Of a stretch of 64,000 bases of DNA, positions 30,297 through 43,300 are shown piece by piece (positions within the stretch are counted from its first letter, which is position 1; each line of letters starts with the position of its first letter). Made by a program: the position numbers and the translations under genes. This stretch comes from Prochilodus magdalenae (taxonomy: Eukaryota > Chordata > Actinopteri > Characiformes > Prochilodontidae). The stretch spans positions 858,501-922,500 of the forward strand of contig JAMWET010004974.1 in the NCBI GenBank assembly GCA_024036415.1. Reading direction: 5' to 3'. The notes beneath the pieces are model-generated. The model made no database searches and was not told the origin of the DNA. It saw only the letters and a list, made by a program, of their open reading frames with translations.

Positions 30297-31404
30297 ACTG
30301 GATTACTGCTTTAACTGGTTTTCACAGTTCTGTTTGCCCACAGTTCTAGGCATAGAAGAAAAGATCCTGTTATGTTGTTTCTTGTTACACGTTTGTGTTG
30401 ATTTCAAACTAACTTCATCTGCAGGCTGGGCAGAGAGAAAGGAAAGCTACGTCCAATCACAGTCAGACATTATTTGATGGCTTCTTTGTGAAATTCTCCG
30501 CAGTTTCCTGAAGGGGGATGCTGTAGTTAAGCTAATGGCTGTTTAGGTGGGCGGATAATGTAGTTCGAGAGAGTAATTGCAGTACGTGCCAATAACGTGC
30601 TTGTGCACATTCCCTTTGTTTGTTAAACTGTGTGTGCCATGCAGTGAGGGAGGAGAGCGCAGCCAGCAGATGAGGTGCCAGACCTCATTGTGGAAGCATG
30701 CAGGAGGGGAGGCAATGGCGGAGTGCTGTTTTACTACACTCCCTCTAACCAGGGGCTTATCCCACCTATTTCTCATTTGAATAGGCGCCTGAGAGCCTTT
30801 AGTCCACACTTTTGGATAAGGGGGCAAGGATTTTGCATGATTTCACTTTCTTATGCAAAGGAAGGAGGGGTGGAGGAGGCCGCACAGGGCTGTGAGGAGT
30901 GGCGCATCGAGGATGTGGGAGTGAAATAGAACTTTGAATAGATCACGTTTGCCACTTTATTATGCCCTTCAGAACTGTGTGTTCTTAAAATGCGACTCCT
31001 GATTCAGCAGCTGGGATCTCTAGGTTTGTTTCTGACTTCCACCTTTGAGTTTGATTGTGGACTGTGATTTGTGGGACAGTTCACCTAGATATACTCTATA
31101 CTATATTGCAGCCAGAAGGAATTAGCCAATAGAAACGAGACTTTGTGGGTCGGTTTGACATGCGAATGATTAAAGTGTTTTCCCTGGCCACACATGTGAC
31201 ATAGGCACGAGCAATGTACCTGACTAACTATGTAAGGTCACCCTATTTTCTGTGCTTTCCGTTCGGACTCATGCTGTTGTGTTGGTGGTGCCCTTCAGGA
31301 GGCATCCCGTTAGTGCCAGCGCTATTGGCAGACAGCTGCATGATGCAGGACTACATGTACTCAGACCTTTACGATGCCTGCATTTGATGGATTCATTTGA
31401 TAGG

Positions 31405-31427
31405 GTATATATATATATATGTATATA

Positions 31428-31490
<63 letters not shown>

Positions 31491-31508
31491 GTGTATATGT
31501 GTATATAT
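31405..31508. repeat. TA/TATG microsatellite, ~104 bp
   Basis: TA dinucleotides interrupted symmetrically by GTATATATGTGTATATGTGT at both flanks. Confidence 0.95.
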
Positions 31509-33317
31509 TTGGACAGTTTTTGTAATTTTTTTACCTCTGAACACCATCACAGTGGATTTAAAATAAAGCAGCTAAGATTTAATCTCAGTGTAAACGTTCA
31601 GCATTAATTCAGTAAGAAGAATATTGCATTAACCATTTAAGAGTTATGGAAAGGTACAATTTTATATAGTCCCTTCATTTTCACTGGTTTAAAAGTACTT
31701 ATCAAAGACTAATTAGGAGTTTAATAGCTGGATGTAAAAGATATCGAAGCAAGCTCAACAGTCCTGAAAGGTCTGGCAGAGCACAGAAGACACCAAATTG
31801 GATGATGGCAGAATTCTTACCCGTTCATGATCTCTAGTCAAGTCAAGGACATTTTAGAAGACGTTGGTGATTCTTTGGACCTGACCGTATATACTATGAT
31901 ATAGGTGCTGCATTAAGTCAGTCAGGATGAGCCCTGGTGTTTGGTTCCATATGAACTCCAGTTTTTCTTGCCAGCAAAGCATGGTACTGTAGGTTAGTTA
32001 TAAAAAGCAGTAAGTGGCAAACCCAGATTTGAGCACAGAGACCCATCTGCATTACTGCATTAAATCAAACATGGCCAGAAATAAAAAATAAAAGGTGGTC
32101 ACATAAACCATTGTAAAATTCACATTCAGGTAATACAAAGGATTCTTTTTGGCCTTTGTATCACATTGCTTGCCTAGAAAGAGCTGAATAAAACCACTTC
32201 TCTAAAACTTGTTCAACTTTTATTTCTTTTTTATTTCTGCAGCACCAGCATGAGGGCAATAACCCTGTGTTAGATCGCTTCAGCTTCTGAACACCAGATT
32301 CCGTGCCCAAGCTTAAATGAGTAAATTAACTAGGCGTCTGTAGAAAAAGAAATTTAGAAGCAAAGCTATATAAAAGTCTAGTTAATTATAGAGAGGAAAA
32401 TGCAATAAATAGAATAGGCTCCCCTGTTCTGCTCATTCAAAGTGAAGCACTCTTTCAGACCTTTGCATGTTGAAGTAATCTTGATTCATTTGCCACATCT
32501 GAATTCATTTTGCCGAGTATGGCGACCATCTGCCTTCACAAGTCAAAGCAAAGGCTGAAGCTTTCATCCGACAGAGGGGGCGAAAACAGAAGGATTTGAA
32601 ATTTTATGCTCGGATGTATTTATTGGGGAAAATAGTCGTGTCTGTGCTTCTGCTCTCGGGGCACTTTGAATCATTCGGCTTTATGTCTCTGCCTGCAGAA
32701 CTAGCGTTTTTATGTTTTCTGTGGTGTTTGCTTGCTGCTTTGATGTCTTCTGAATGTGGACTGCATTCATTTGGACTAAGAAATGTCATTAACAATGGAG
32801 CAAGCTATCCTTTGCCTAGCAGCGCGTTGTCCTCCCCTGAAAAAAAAAAGGCTATACACCTGTGTGATTTGATAGTCTGATGACTTGGCGTGCTGTAGGA
32901 AGGCTGCGGTTTTGAATGCAGTCAAGCTTGCAGCTGTGCATCAGGTGATTCTGTTCAAATAACATCAAAAACTCACCTGGCTTAGCTTCCAAATGTAAAT
33001 CGCTGCACGCTTTACAATGAGGGCATTTAAATTTGACATGGTCCATTTCCAGGTAAATATCAGCATCCTGTTAATTTGTTTTCTTAGCAAGGGTTTGTAT
33101 TTAAGGAGGCCTAACTGCAAAATGTGTAGATAGCTGTGTGATGAATGTTATCTCTGCAGCACATGATCAGAGCTTTTAATCAGGCCCATAATTAGCAGTT
33201 AATGCTGTAAAAAGCTCTTTATATAGACCTGAATGTGCTGAAGCGTACAATACTGTTCAATCAATAAGCAGTATGACCAGTTTGCAGGCGTTTTAATGCA
33301 AGTGCTTCAAATGATCC

Positions 33318-33343
<26 letters not shown>
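33318..33343. repeat. TA microsatellite
   Basis: 26-bp TA run in supt3h intron 1. Confidence 0.9.
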
Positions 33344-33348
<5 letters not shown>

Positions 33349-34470
33349 AACATTTTGAGCTGATGCTAGTAGCCGTTATTGTACAGATTCTGATACATAA
33401 ATATGAATAAAATGTATAAACTGCTAATTGTATATATGTATGTAAATTACACATATTTTGTCACATATAATCTACGTGTTTTATTATATATTGTAAAATA
33501 TAAACCCTGTATAAATATTAAAACTCCAGACGAATAAATAGAATGCAGATATTTTAGAGCATCATCTAAGCACACTGCTCTTCCAGAATACAATATACGA
33601 ATCTAAAATATCATCAAATCTAAAATATCAGTCCAATCTAAACATTTGTCTAACGGAAGTTTTTAAGCGAATACCATGAATACCGATTTCAATATTCGTA
33701 ATTAAATAAACAGAACTTTTTGTACAATTTTTAATACCCATATTACTTTTTAAAAGTCATTTCTCAAGGCAGATGTCTTGACAAATTATTCCTGTAAATA
33801 GGATAATGTCATGTCAGTTATTTATTCTTGATTAACTTAATGTTATTATCAAATTCCTGAAACAGCGAATATGAGATCTGTCATATCTTTTGTTGTGTAG
33901 ATTAGGACCTGCATTGTGTAAGTTGCTTTTGTATAAGATAAGGGCAGTTTGTGATCTACACATGAACATGTTTTAACAGCATTGTGTAATTGTAAAAGAT
34001 TTTCAGACGGCGAATATGTAAATCAGCTTTTACATAGCTTTGCGAAATTCGACTCATGCCAGTAACAATACATGATGCCCCAAAAATCTGTGTTTGTTGA
34101 TGAATGAATGAGTATGAGTATAAATATATAATATCACAGCACTAAAGACACCTCTATAATACTGGACCCTAAGGATCCTGATATTTGATTTTTCTGGGGT
34201 TTGATAAGGGTAGTGCCACACTTACACTTTATTTATTATATTAGCTCATTTATTGCTTTGCCATAAATCCAATTTAACATGATCATTTTCAATGAAACTT
34301 GTTCAATTATGCAGCTACTCATGATACCCACATTTGTAATCAAATACTGTCATATTGATCACCCCCGATGGTGTTAGAACTTCTTCTGTTTTCTGAAATT
34401 AAACACTAAGTAAGTAAGTTCCCAGGTTGAGAATCTTAGACATGGACGATGATGTTAAAACGTTTTCTTA

Positions 34471-34661
34471 ACAGTGTTTCTTAACCCTGGTCCTGCTGGC
34501 CCACTTCCCTGCACATTGTAGTGCTTTCCCTGCTTTAGCACACTCACATTAACTCACTAATGGACTGTTAATGAGATGATTAGTCTGATCAGCTGTGTTG
34601 GGAGCAGAGAAAGCGCTAAAAAGTACAGGGCACTGGGCCTCCAGGACCGCAATCATTGTTT
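34471..34661. mobile_element. palindromic foldback MITE, ~190 bp
   Basis: The left arm CAGTGTTTCTTAACCCTGG, TCCTGCTGGCCCA, CCCTGCACATT pairs imperfectly with the right arm (TACAGGGCACTGGGCCTCCA, GGACCGCAATCATTG) across almost the full length. I recognise the TTCTTAACCCTGGTCCTG end and its arm structure as a very common teleost foldback element, but cannot name it reliably. Confidence 0.65.
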
Positions 34662-35408
34662 GATATACCTCTCAATGTTTACAGCTATGCCATCATTATA
34701 TTGTTGGGTATTTGATTTTAGGTGCTCCAAGCTGGTATTGACAGTAAAGACGTTCTGTTGGCTCATCCATAAGTGAAAGCAGATGTGTAAAACACAGGTC
34801 TTTCTTTGCTATTTTTATAATGTTTCTCACAAGAGCATTTGGCGCAGTCCTGAGTTTAGTGACTCAGTGATGAGTGCACAAAATGGGAATGATTTATGGA
34901 AATACACCAAAATATATTTTCTGTTGGAACCAGGATAATGAAAATTACAGTATTTTGCCCTGAGAGCTATTTGACACTGGCTGAAGTGGTTTGTGTAAAT
35001 AGCCTGTTTGGTGAGCGGTAGAACACAGGCTAATCACATCTGAATGGCTAGTTGCTTTGAACCGTGCATGTATCAAGAGTTATTTCCAAATTTCTGCAGA
35101 CTTGCCCTCACTGTGCGAATTTGTCAGTTTTTCCATTATAACCCTTCGGCCTTTTACACTTAAGAGTAAATATTGCAAAGCCACATTTGAACGGCGCTGT
35201 ATTTTTTATGACATCTGCTGACTTTTGTGCCGTTTCACAGTGTCTTTTGTCATGATTCAGGTTCGGTCTCATGTGGCGTTTTCCCCTCCTGTCTGATGCA
35301 TCAGGAAACGTTTTCTTTGGAAGTGGCTTTATAATTGCACTAGCTTTGATGGACCACACGGTCAAATGAGCGGTGCATGAAAGCCTGTGTTTTGTGTGTG
35401 TGTAACAG

Positions 35409-35512
35409 ATGAGCAACAGTGCTGCGAGCCCCATGGCAGCCAGCAGCACCTCCATGGCAGGGAGAGGATCCGGAAAGACCACCAGCTTCATCCCAGAGCT
35501 CCAGAGCATGAT
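35409..35512 (+). CDS. supt3h: supt3h first coding exon (SAGA subunit SPT3 homologue)
   Basis: After acceptor GTGTAACAG the exon starts exactly at ATG (35409) and ends at ATGAT before donor GTAAGT (35513). It holds 34 codons plus two bases: MSNSAASPMAASSTSMAGR, then GSGKTTSFIPELQSM, with a second M completed by the next exon. This parallels the human SUPT3H N-terminus (MNNTAASPM ... ELQSMM). SUPT3H is a histone-fold subunit of SAGA/STAGA-type coactivator complexes and helps TBP delivery at promoters. The histone-fold exons (expected [20 protein letters not shown]) are not found downstream and must lie past 64000. The orientation is antisense to runx2 and the gene is transcribed across the runx2 P1 promoter. 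Confidence 0.93.
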
Positions 35513-36089
35513 GTAAGTAGATGAAACGTTCTACCAATCTCTACACAGTAATATTCTCCATTCTGCTCAGTCTTCTCAGTTTATGATTCCTAAAGTTCAT
35601 AACCAGCCTGCCAGAGACACAGACATAAATATATCCACAACCCCCCTCTCTCTCAGTCTCTCTCCCTCTCTCTCTTTACACGCACGTATACCTCCTTTCA
35701 TGCACTCGTATTGATGTGTATACTAATGTCACTAGTCATCATAACGATCTGGAGTTCAAAGCTGGTGGTCGTCTCGCGCACGACTATAGACCCGAGCCAC
35801 ATCTGAGGTGAGAAGTTCTCACACTATTCCCAAAACCTCAAAGCGCTGGTTCTGTCCAACTCTCTGCACCATCAAGCAGCAATTAGCCCTAGCTCAGACA
35901 TTTTGCTCATCACCAGTGTCATAAAGAATATGCATTAGAACCGCGGACCCTGTGAAGACAGCAAGAATAGGTCTGGATTGGCCTCCCTCCACACTGTACG
36001 CCGGTGCAAAACTATAATGCCAGATATTTGTATTGCTTGCTTATTTTAGATAATCCATGAGCCGTTTAGTCAGTGTATAAGCATATTAT

Positions 36090-36108
36090 ATATACTACAT
36101 ATACTATA

Positions 36109-36154
<46 letters not shown>
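36090..36154. repeat. TA-rich microsatellite
   Basis: An imperfect ATATATACTACATATAC stretch leads into an uninterrupted TA run of about 40 bp. Confidence 0.9.
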
Positions 36155-36158
<4 letters not shown>

Positions 36159-39100
36159 AGCCAAAATATTAGCTGGCTTTTCTTACAAAAACCTGTGGTG
36201 TGTAATACGATGCCAGTATCCAAACCTATCAGTCAGGCTCACTGAAGAAACCAAAGACTCATAAATGGAATTTCCACTGCAATCTACAGGCCCTCTTCCA
36301 GCAGAGTATTTGTGGTTTGTAAAGCCACAATGAAATTTATCCTGTAGTGCTGCCCATGATCTCCACCTTTAGTCCTCTGCACATGACTAATAGAAACAAT
36401 AGAACAAGGTCCAGCGAATCTCTCCAATTATCGCATTTAATTTCAAATTCACGATCACTTTATGGCAGGCTCTATAAATCAGCCACAGATGTTTGCCTGT
36501 AAATATATCAGTCAGTCTGAAATCAGAAAGGATGCCTTTACTATGATGTTCATGTCCTGTGTGAACCCGACACAACCTGTTGTTGGTTGTGAATTGCCGG
36601 ATATGTGTTGGTCTGGGTTAGGGTTAAATTCTCACAGCCAGGCTCCTCCAGACTCTCCTGCTTTAGGTTGTATCTTTAATGTGTCTTTTTCTGTCTCCTT
36701 TCATTCCTTTAAAGCTGTTTTTAATGTGGCTTGCTAAAGTCACCCGCTCTTTAATGAACAGCATGAGTACCGGCACTCATAAGTTTGCCAGACTAAAACC
36801 ATTTGGAGTTTTTTTAAAAGTGTTATTTGCCAAATAAATTTGTTAAAGCAGAATTGAAGCTTAAGTAATTATGTCATAGCATGTAGCAAAAGGCCTAGAT
36901 CGGTTTTATGATGCCAGGTACAGGTTTTAAAATGAAGTTTTCAAAAAAAAAAATTAAAACGAAGACATTGACATTGCGCAACGTTGTACAGTCCCTACAG
37001 CTGGGAGTAAGGAGGAGTGCAGTAGTAAGTTGATTGGCGTTGATTGTTTGGAAACTGGTGTTCAAACAACACATTTGCAGTCAAATTGCATGACTAATGG
37101 AATACGCTTTCTTCACACTGCACGTCGTCACAGTTTTGCAGCGCAGTATCACAATGTGATTGTGATGTTATTGTTACACCCCTAGTCGTATCTCATTATT
37201 TATTTTATTTGTCTAGACTCGATTGACTACGCCACTCTGTCAGCATTTTGATAATGAGATGATGGTAAACTGGTTTGTACCAGTATCTGACAGAATTTCA
37301 CTAAGAACTGGTTCACTTCACCCTCAGGACTTGATGATGGAGTAGGGGATCAAACGAAATTGTACAGGGACAGAAAGTTCTTGTGCCATATTTGGTTTGG
37401 ACCAGTATTTTATCAACATGTCACAATACAGACAGAAAATCTGTTTTGCAATTTACAATTCAAAGCTGACTCAATAGTTCATGTAATCTAACTTTGTCCT
37501 TTTGGTAACTTTTAAATGAAGCCTTTAAAAAAAAAAATACCTAGCACCAGCCTTAGTCATATGCCAGTACCGTCTGTGTTACTAATGGCAGTGAAGAAAA
37601 CATGAGTGCACGTAAACATTCCATGCCAGAAGGTTAGCTTGCATTATTGACAGAAAAACTCTGACCCTGTAGCACGTCTGCTCCACAGCTCCTTTAATCC
37701 GTTGTTTCTTCTCTTGTGCACACAATATGTGTTTGTGAAATCACACCCTGCATTACAAACTGCACAAACACTTTTTGTCCACTCCCCTCAAGCTCCTCTT
37801 TGTTGAAACACAAAGTTCATAAACATATGACTGCATGAACAGCCCCATCTCACAGTCCTGTATTTTGCAAGACATTTAATTATAGCTTGCAAATGACAAG
37901 TGCTTTTGACGGAGTGTAAATGGCCTGGGTTTGAGTACATTTCATTCCCCTCCTGGCAGGCTTTGTGTTATGTTGAATGATGACCTGGAGAAATTATATT
38001 CTGTCTCATGCAGTGTTCTTAACAATGTATTGCAGCGTTGTTCCTCTAGCAGTACTCTTTCCTGTATTTATCATGTTTTTGTCCAAGCCAGCATTAAGGA
38101 GTCTGGACGGAGCTTCTTCCAATAGGAAAAAACATCAGTGTCAAAGTCAGCCAGGATGACGCTAGTAAACTGCGTGATTCTGACATTTACGTCCGCGCAC
38201 AGTAAAAGCAGGCGCGCTTCGGAGTGTGTGTTTTTGACGCTGTCTGCTCGGGCCTGGCGGCTGTCTGGAGCAGCGAGGGAGGAAAATGTAAAGACAGTTT
38301 CCTCTGGCTCCTGTTGCCATGACTGTCTGCCGCCTCTTGCCTTCATGGAGGTCCCTAATTGAGATCACTTGTACTTATAAATGGCAGGAAGTTCTGTGGT
38401 TCATGTGAGAAGAAATGGAACTGTAGTATGCCTCTTAAAAGAAAAGGAAAGCTACTGTCCCAGTGATCTGACTGAGAGCCGAGAAGCTTTTTTTTTTTTT
38501 TTTGGGTCACGATTCTCTTTTTCCATGCTAACGTCAGGAGTTCAGTACTGTATTGTTTAACTAAAATGAAAAGGTGACGCCATCTGTCTGCCAGGACCCT
38601 GCCACATTAGGTCTGTTAAAGTTTTACGGCAGGGTAGAAATGCTGAAATCTTTCTTTGCTAAAATCAGCATCAAAAAGTTGTTTGTAAAAAAAATCCGAT
38701 ATTGATCAGACTGTGACTATTAAGTCACTACCGATAATTTGTAAACGTGTGATTTGATGAACGTCTTGCTGGGATTCATGCTCATGACACTCCTGGCAAA
38801 CCTTTAAACAGTGAACAATTAAGAATCATTTCCTTTAAAAGTGTGATAGCGATATCGGTTAAACTGGTATTTATGAACATTATTTACAATTACACAATGG
38901 TGTGAAATGCCACCAGACTTAATATAAGAATAATATTTTTTTTTCTCATGAACAGAGCTAATAAAAATACAAACCATAAGTGGTAGAACAAACCAAAACG
39001 GCAAACCGTTTTATGTAGCTCCATCCCAGAACTGCAGAACTGATATTGTTTAAAATAGTTTGAAAAACTTTTCTATGGTTTGTTAATGGTCATATTTGCT

Positions 39101-40093
39101 AGTAAAGCTCTGCTCAACCAAAACTATTGAAGTACAAATTAAACTGTAGTATGCAAGTATAAATGGCACAGGTAGCTCCTTAAATTGACCATTTTTATCA
39201 TTTATACTACATTAGTGGCTACAAATTGTATTAAAATCTACATTATGATAAGTGGGTGTGGCCTAAAATGAACCCGACTGTTTTGATAATATCTCAGTTC
39301 AGGAGCTATTGTAATTGCAGCAGCATTAATAGTTGGTTAAGTATTGTGGCATGCATAGGAGCTTAGAGTTTAGTTATGTGCTTTCTGGACATGTTTCTAG
39401 TGCCAGTGACCCCCTTCACCCCCGGTAATGAAACGATTCTGCTCTTAGCTCTGTTAGATGTCCCTGGCTATGCTGTTCTCAGTGGCAAGACTGTGCAGAA
39501 TGGCAGTTTTGCACTTCTCAGGTCACCCCCGGACTTATACATGTTCGAAAAAGGTCTTCACTATTCTCCAAATCATCTTGACATGTACTATTCCAGTCCA
39601 TGCTGAAAAAGTGCTTACTTTGGACAGGGAAATTCCATACTACACGCATAAGGTGCTAAAGATAACACAGACAGTTGAATGTGGCTAACGTTCAGCTTTT
39701 CCTTTCTTTGTGGATTTGACTGGCCTACATCCTTTCCCTTTACTTACTTGTGCAGTTTAAATACATTTACCGTGCATCTATAATGTAAGCAGTGTCTTGT
39801 GTGATTGATGACTTTGTTAGCTGTATAGAATGGCAGCGTAGTGAATTGTAAAGGGAACATGTGGTGCTCATGTGACAGTACCGGACACTGGCTTCAAAGG
39901 GGAACTCGCTGAATTCCAAGTTCTAAATCTTGAACTACTGTAATGAAATGAACAGTGTTGAAACATGCTCAGTTGTAAATCCAGGGTGCTTAATAAAGAA
40001 GCTATTACATGATTTGTGAAGACGTATTGTTATATATGAATTAAAGATCAAATCATGTCATCCTAACTCCAGCTGGCTTCTACTGGAACATCT

Positions 40094-40360
40094 GTACTAG
40101 GGTTGGTCCGATGTATCAGTTGGCCGATTTTAAGGTCCTTCAGATATGTATTTGCCATCTGCAAAAACTCCTCCTGATAAACCTCAGGTAAATAGTATCC
40201 TGTTCTATATTGTAACAGCGGATGGTTTGATGCTTCACCTCTAGTCTTTTTAGACACTGCTAACCTTACAATTACAACCTGCGCAACTCTTTCACAACAG
40301 TACAGACTGGACTGGTAAACTTGAACACAAATGGCTGTAAAGAACTTGCCAAACGGAGAT
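40094..40360. repeat. probable degraded interspersed repeat
   Basis: The motif AGGGTTGGTCCGATGTATCA, followed by GTTGGCCGAT, resembles the start of a widespread fish repeat with GGCCGATAT-type sequence. The 100-codon reverse open frame over it has no recognisable domain. Boundaries and family are uncertain. Confidence 0.4.
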
Positions 40361-43300
40361 AACACCGCTGACTGTTCTGAAACAATCTGTCTTCTGTGAT
40401 TCAGTATTTATGCTCTTTAAGACTTTGAGTTTGTGCTGTTTATTTGAGATTAAGAAAGGTTAGAGCATATTCGACAAGTGACCGTGACGACTGTCATTCC
40501 TATCAGTTAGTAAAACACTCTTTACCTAAGTATTCAAATCTCTTATATTTTTGCCTGTATTAAATTAAACTAGCTGATATCAATATGCTGATTATTGAAG
40601 TTATCAAAATTTCTAGCTTTTGAAGCATTCTAGCATTAATATCACTCTTAAGTTCATATTGATAATGCCTAATTTGTGCCCCGTTTCCTTTCCTCAGACT
40701 GGCCACCAGTATTTTATGTGAGCGTTGGTTCAGTATGGATTTGAGCTGGGGCAGAGGAAAGAGTGAAGCTGTTCTTATGGACATGCATCCTGGAGTTCCT
40801 TTAACTATTGAAGACTTGAGGCCTATCGTTGTCTGTGGCTGCAACCCGATCAGGGTGACTTTCTAAGAAGACTTAATCTGAGCTCAACAGTTCGCCATCA
40901 CTGCCAGTAGCATGCAACAGTTCAAATGAGGTGAAACTGGATGTTTGTGGCTTCAGGTCTATAAAACTGATGGTCATTTCTCTTTATCCACTGCTGCTGC
41001 TTTTCTTAACAAGGCAGAGTTTAAACCGTTACTGTTTAATTGAAAATGCCCCAAATAATCATTTCTCTTTAGCCCGTGTGCTATTGTGCAATACTCCGTC
41101 TTGGTACAAATATTTATTTTGCTATATTTATTTGTGGCATGGTGTTAATACAATGGTATTTGTATACCCAGACCAAACCCACACCAGCATTTTTGTGGGC
41201 TTGAGGCTGTCTAGCATTTCTTTCTATTTTCTATTGCTCGTTCCTATCTGAAACGCTCCGAGCTGGAAAAAGCTAGAGCTTGTACATAAACACTGTGGTA
41301 AATGGTCTATATTTGAGAAGTAGGTGCTGAAACGTTAGTATGGCACGCTGACCTTCTTCACATTCATTAAAATAATTACTCTGCACCTTTTTTTTTTCCT
41401 TTTTTTTTTTTCTTTTTTATACAAAGGCGACACTAAAATGGTCAAGCCCTTTACCTAGGTGCTGCTCTGTCTTGTAGTTGTTTAACAGTGTTTAAAGCCA
41501 TTACTTTCAAATGATTATTATTATTCTGCAAAACTAATGACCTAAGTCTAGAAATGAGGCAGTTTATAAGTTCTAAAACTAACACCTACTCATTACATAG
41601 AGGCTTAAGTGAAATGTGATGTTTGACCCATGTATCTGCACTGTGTTTACATGGAAAGGTCAGGTTACTGAGTGTTTTTCTTCGTATTTTGTGCTTTTTT
41701 TCTGTTAAATGGAGTACAAAGTGTTTCTGCTTCTATATCTGTGATTAGTGGCTGTGAGTAGTGGGCAGCCCAGCTGTCGCTACACCCAGAGGCTGTTTAG
41801 AAAGCCTGTCTGTCAAGTGAGGCCAGAGCCGGACCTGTTTCAGAGCACCCGGGTGATATACTGTAAGCATGTACTGCTTTTTCTTTCCTGAAGCACATGT
41901 GCACTCATGATGGACAGTGCAGCCACTTTGTCAGTGTTGGATCGGAACTTTCTGTCTGGCTTTGTTAGTAAGGTCACGTTATACATGAGTTTATATGAGA
42001 TGTAGTTTGTCTGGGTCTTGTTTGTCAGTATAAAATAAAACATGGACAGCCTTTCTGAGGGATGCACTAATAAGCAGTATTCATATGGGAGGATTTGCTC
42101 ATTGCTTTATTACACTTGCATCATTATTGCTGTTTGTGTTATCATGCCTTTCAGTTTTTTCCCTGGATGTTGTTGAGCATTCTGATTTATTATCTTTGTC
42201 CATTTTCTACGCCATATATCTGCAGCATTGCTGTTCTTTCCCAGGACAATTAAGTAACATGTCAGTCAATCCCTGTAATTAAAGAACATTACATTTGTTT
42301 TGTCGTTGCTAAGCATAGTGCATTTCTCAAACTGTCTTCACCGTCCCATACCATTATTCTCCACAGTCCAACCTCATTTAACTAATCTTCCAGGCTCTGT
42401 TGGAGAAGTTGACCAGCACCCTTTGGGCATTTGGCTTAATATAGGCTACTGTCTCTTGGGCTGCTATGTCTATAAAGCCTTCTTTACTTTCAAGGCCCTT
42501 TGAATGTTTTCCTAAACGTCCAAGTCCCATTGGAAGCAAGCAGCAATAATGAGTTGGCACACAAAGTCTCTGGTTAACCAGACTGTAATTTGGGGACTGA
42601 ATAGAACCTCTCATCACTATTGAGTATTTGTTTACTGCACTTTGACTCTAGTGTTTCTGCTGAGATTGCACTGTGCCAAGTGTTCCAGATTTAACCTTTT
42701 TTGTCTCTAAGATGATCCTAAGCGCTCTTAGATGTTTGTTTGTCAGTCTGCGTACAGCTGTCCTCTTATTAAGTCGACATACATGGCTGCATTTGCATGC
42801 ATGGGTTTGTACCACACTTTGACACGTAAAGATCAGTGCTTTCTGGACATAACATTGGAGGATAATCATCTAGATTTTTTAGATTATGTGAAAGAATATT
42901 TAATATTTACATCCTTTCTTTCAAGTCTTATTTATTTGTATGTTTTTTAAAGAGTGTATTTAATGGGGAAACTAATTTTCCTCTGTCAAATAGAAATACT
43001 GTTACAGTGTCGGTCTGTTTTAAATGCATTGTTTTTGTGATGTAACAAAAGCCAGCAAATATACATATACCAGAGGTGTTGTGAATAAATGGAACACCAT
43101 GAATCGAACATGCCATTCATTTACGAAAGGAGTCCCTTCAAGAAAAAACCCTGTTGGTTTGCAGTCTGTGTAGTGAGCAGGAAAGGGTCTGCAATGTTGT
43201 TGTGTTAGCAGGAAAGCCCCCTGGTTGTGGAGGTCTGCATAGGCACAGTAGTCGGAACATTGCAAAAGTTTCTGTCAGGTTTCATCAGTGATTAGAAATG

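Larger units (their letters stand above)
29580..35408 (+). other. supt3h: supt3h intron 1 (also inside runx2 P1-P2 intron)
   Basis: A 5.8-kb intron ending in TGTGTGTGTAACAG. It contains a TTAA-ended MITE (29815-30296), a TA/TG array (31405-31508), a TA run (33318-33343) and a palindromic element (34471-34661). The stretch 32380-32720 is unusually rich in short factor-like motifs and might be a conserved element. No coding exon was recognised. Confidence 0.6.

Noticed and set aside
40063..40365. 100-codon minus-strand frame as a possible transposase fragment
   Set aside because: I could not match it to a catalytic motif. The surrounding sequence looks like a non-coding interspersed repeat.
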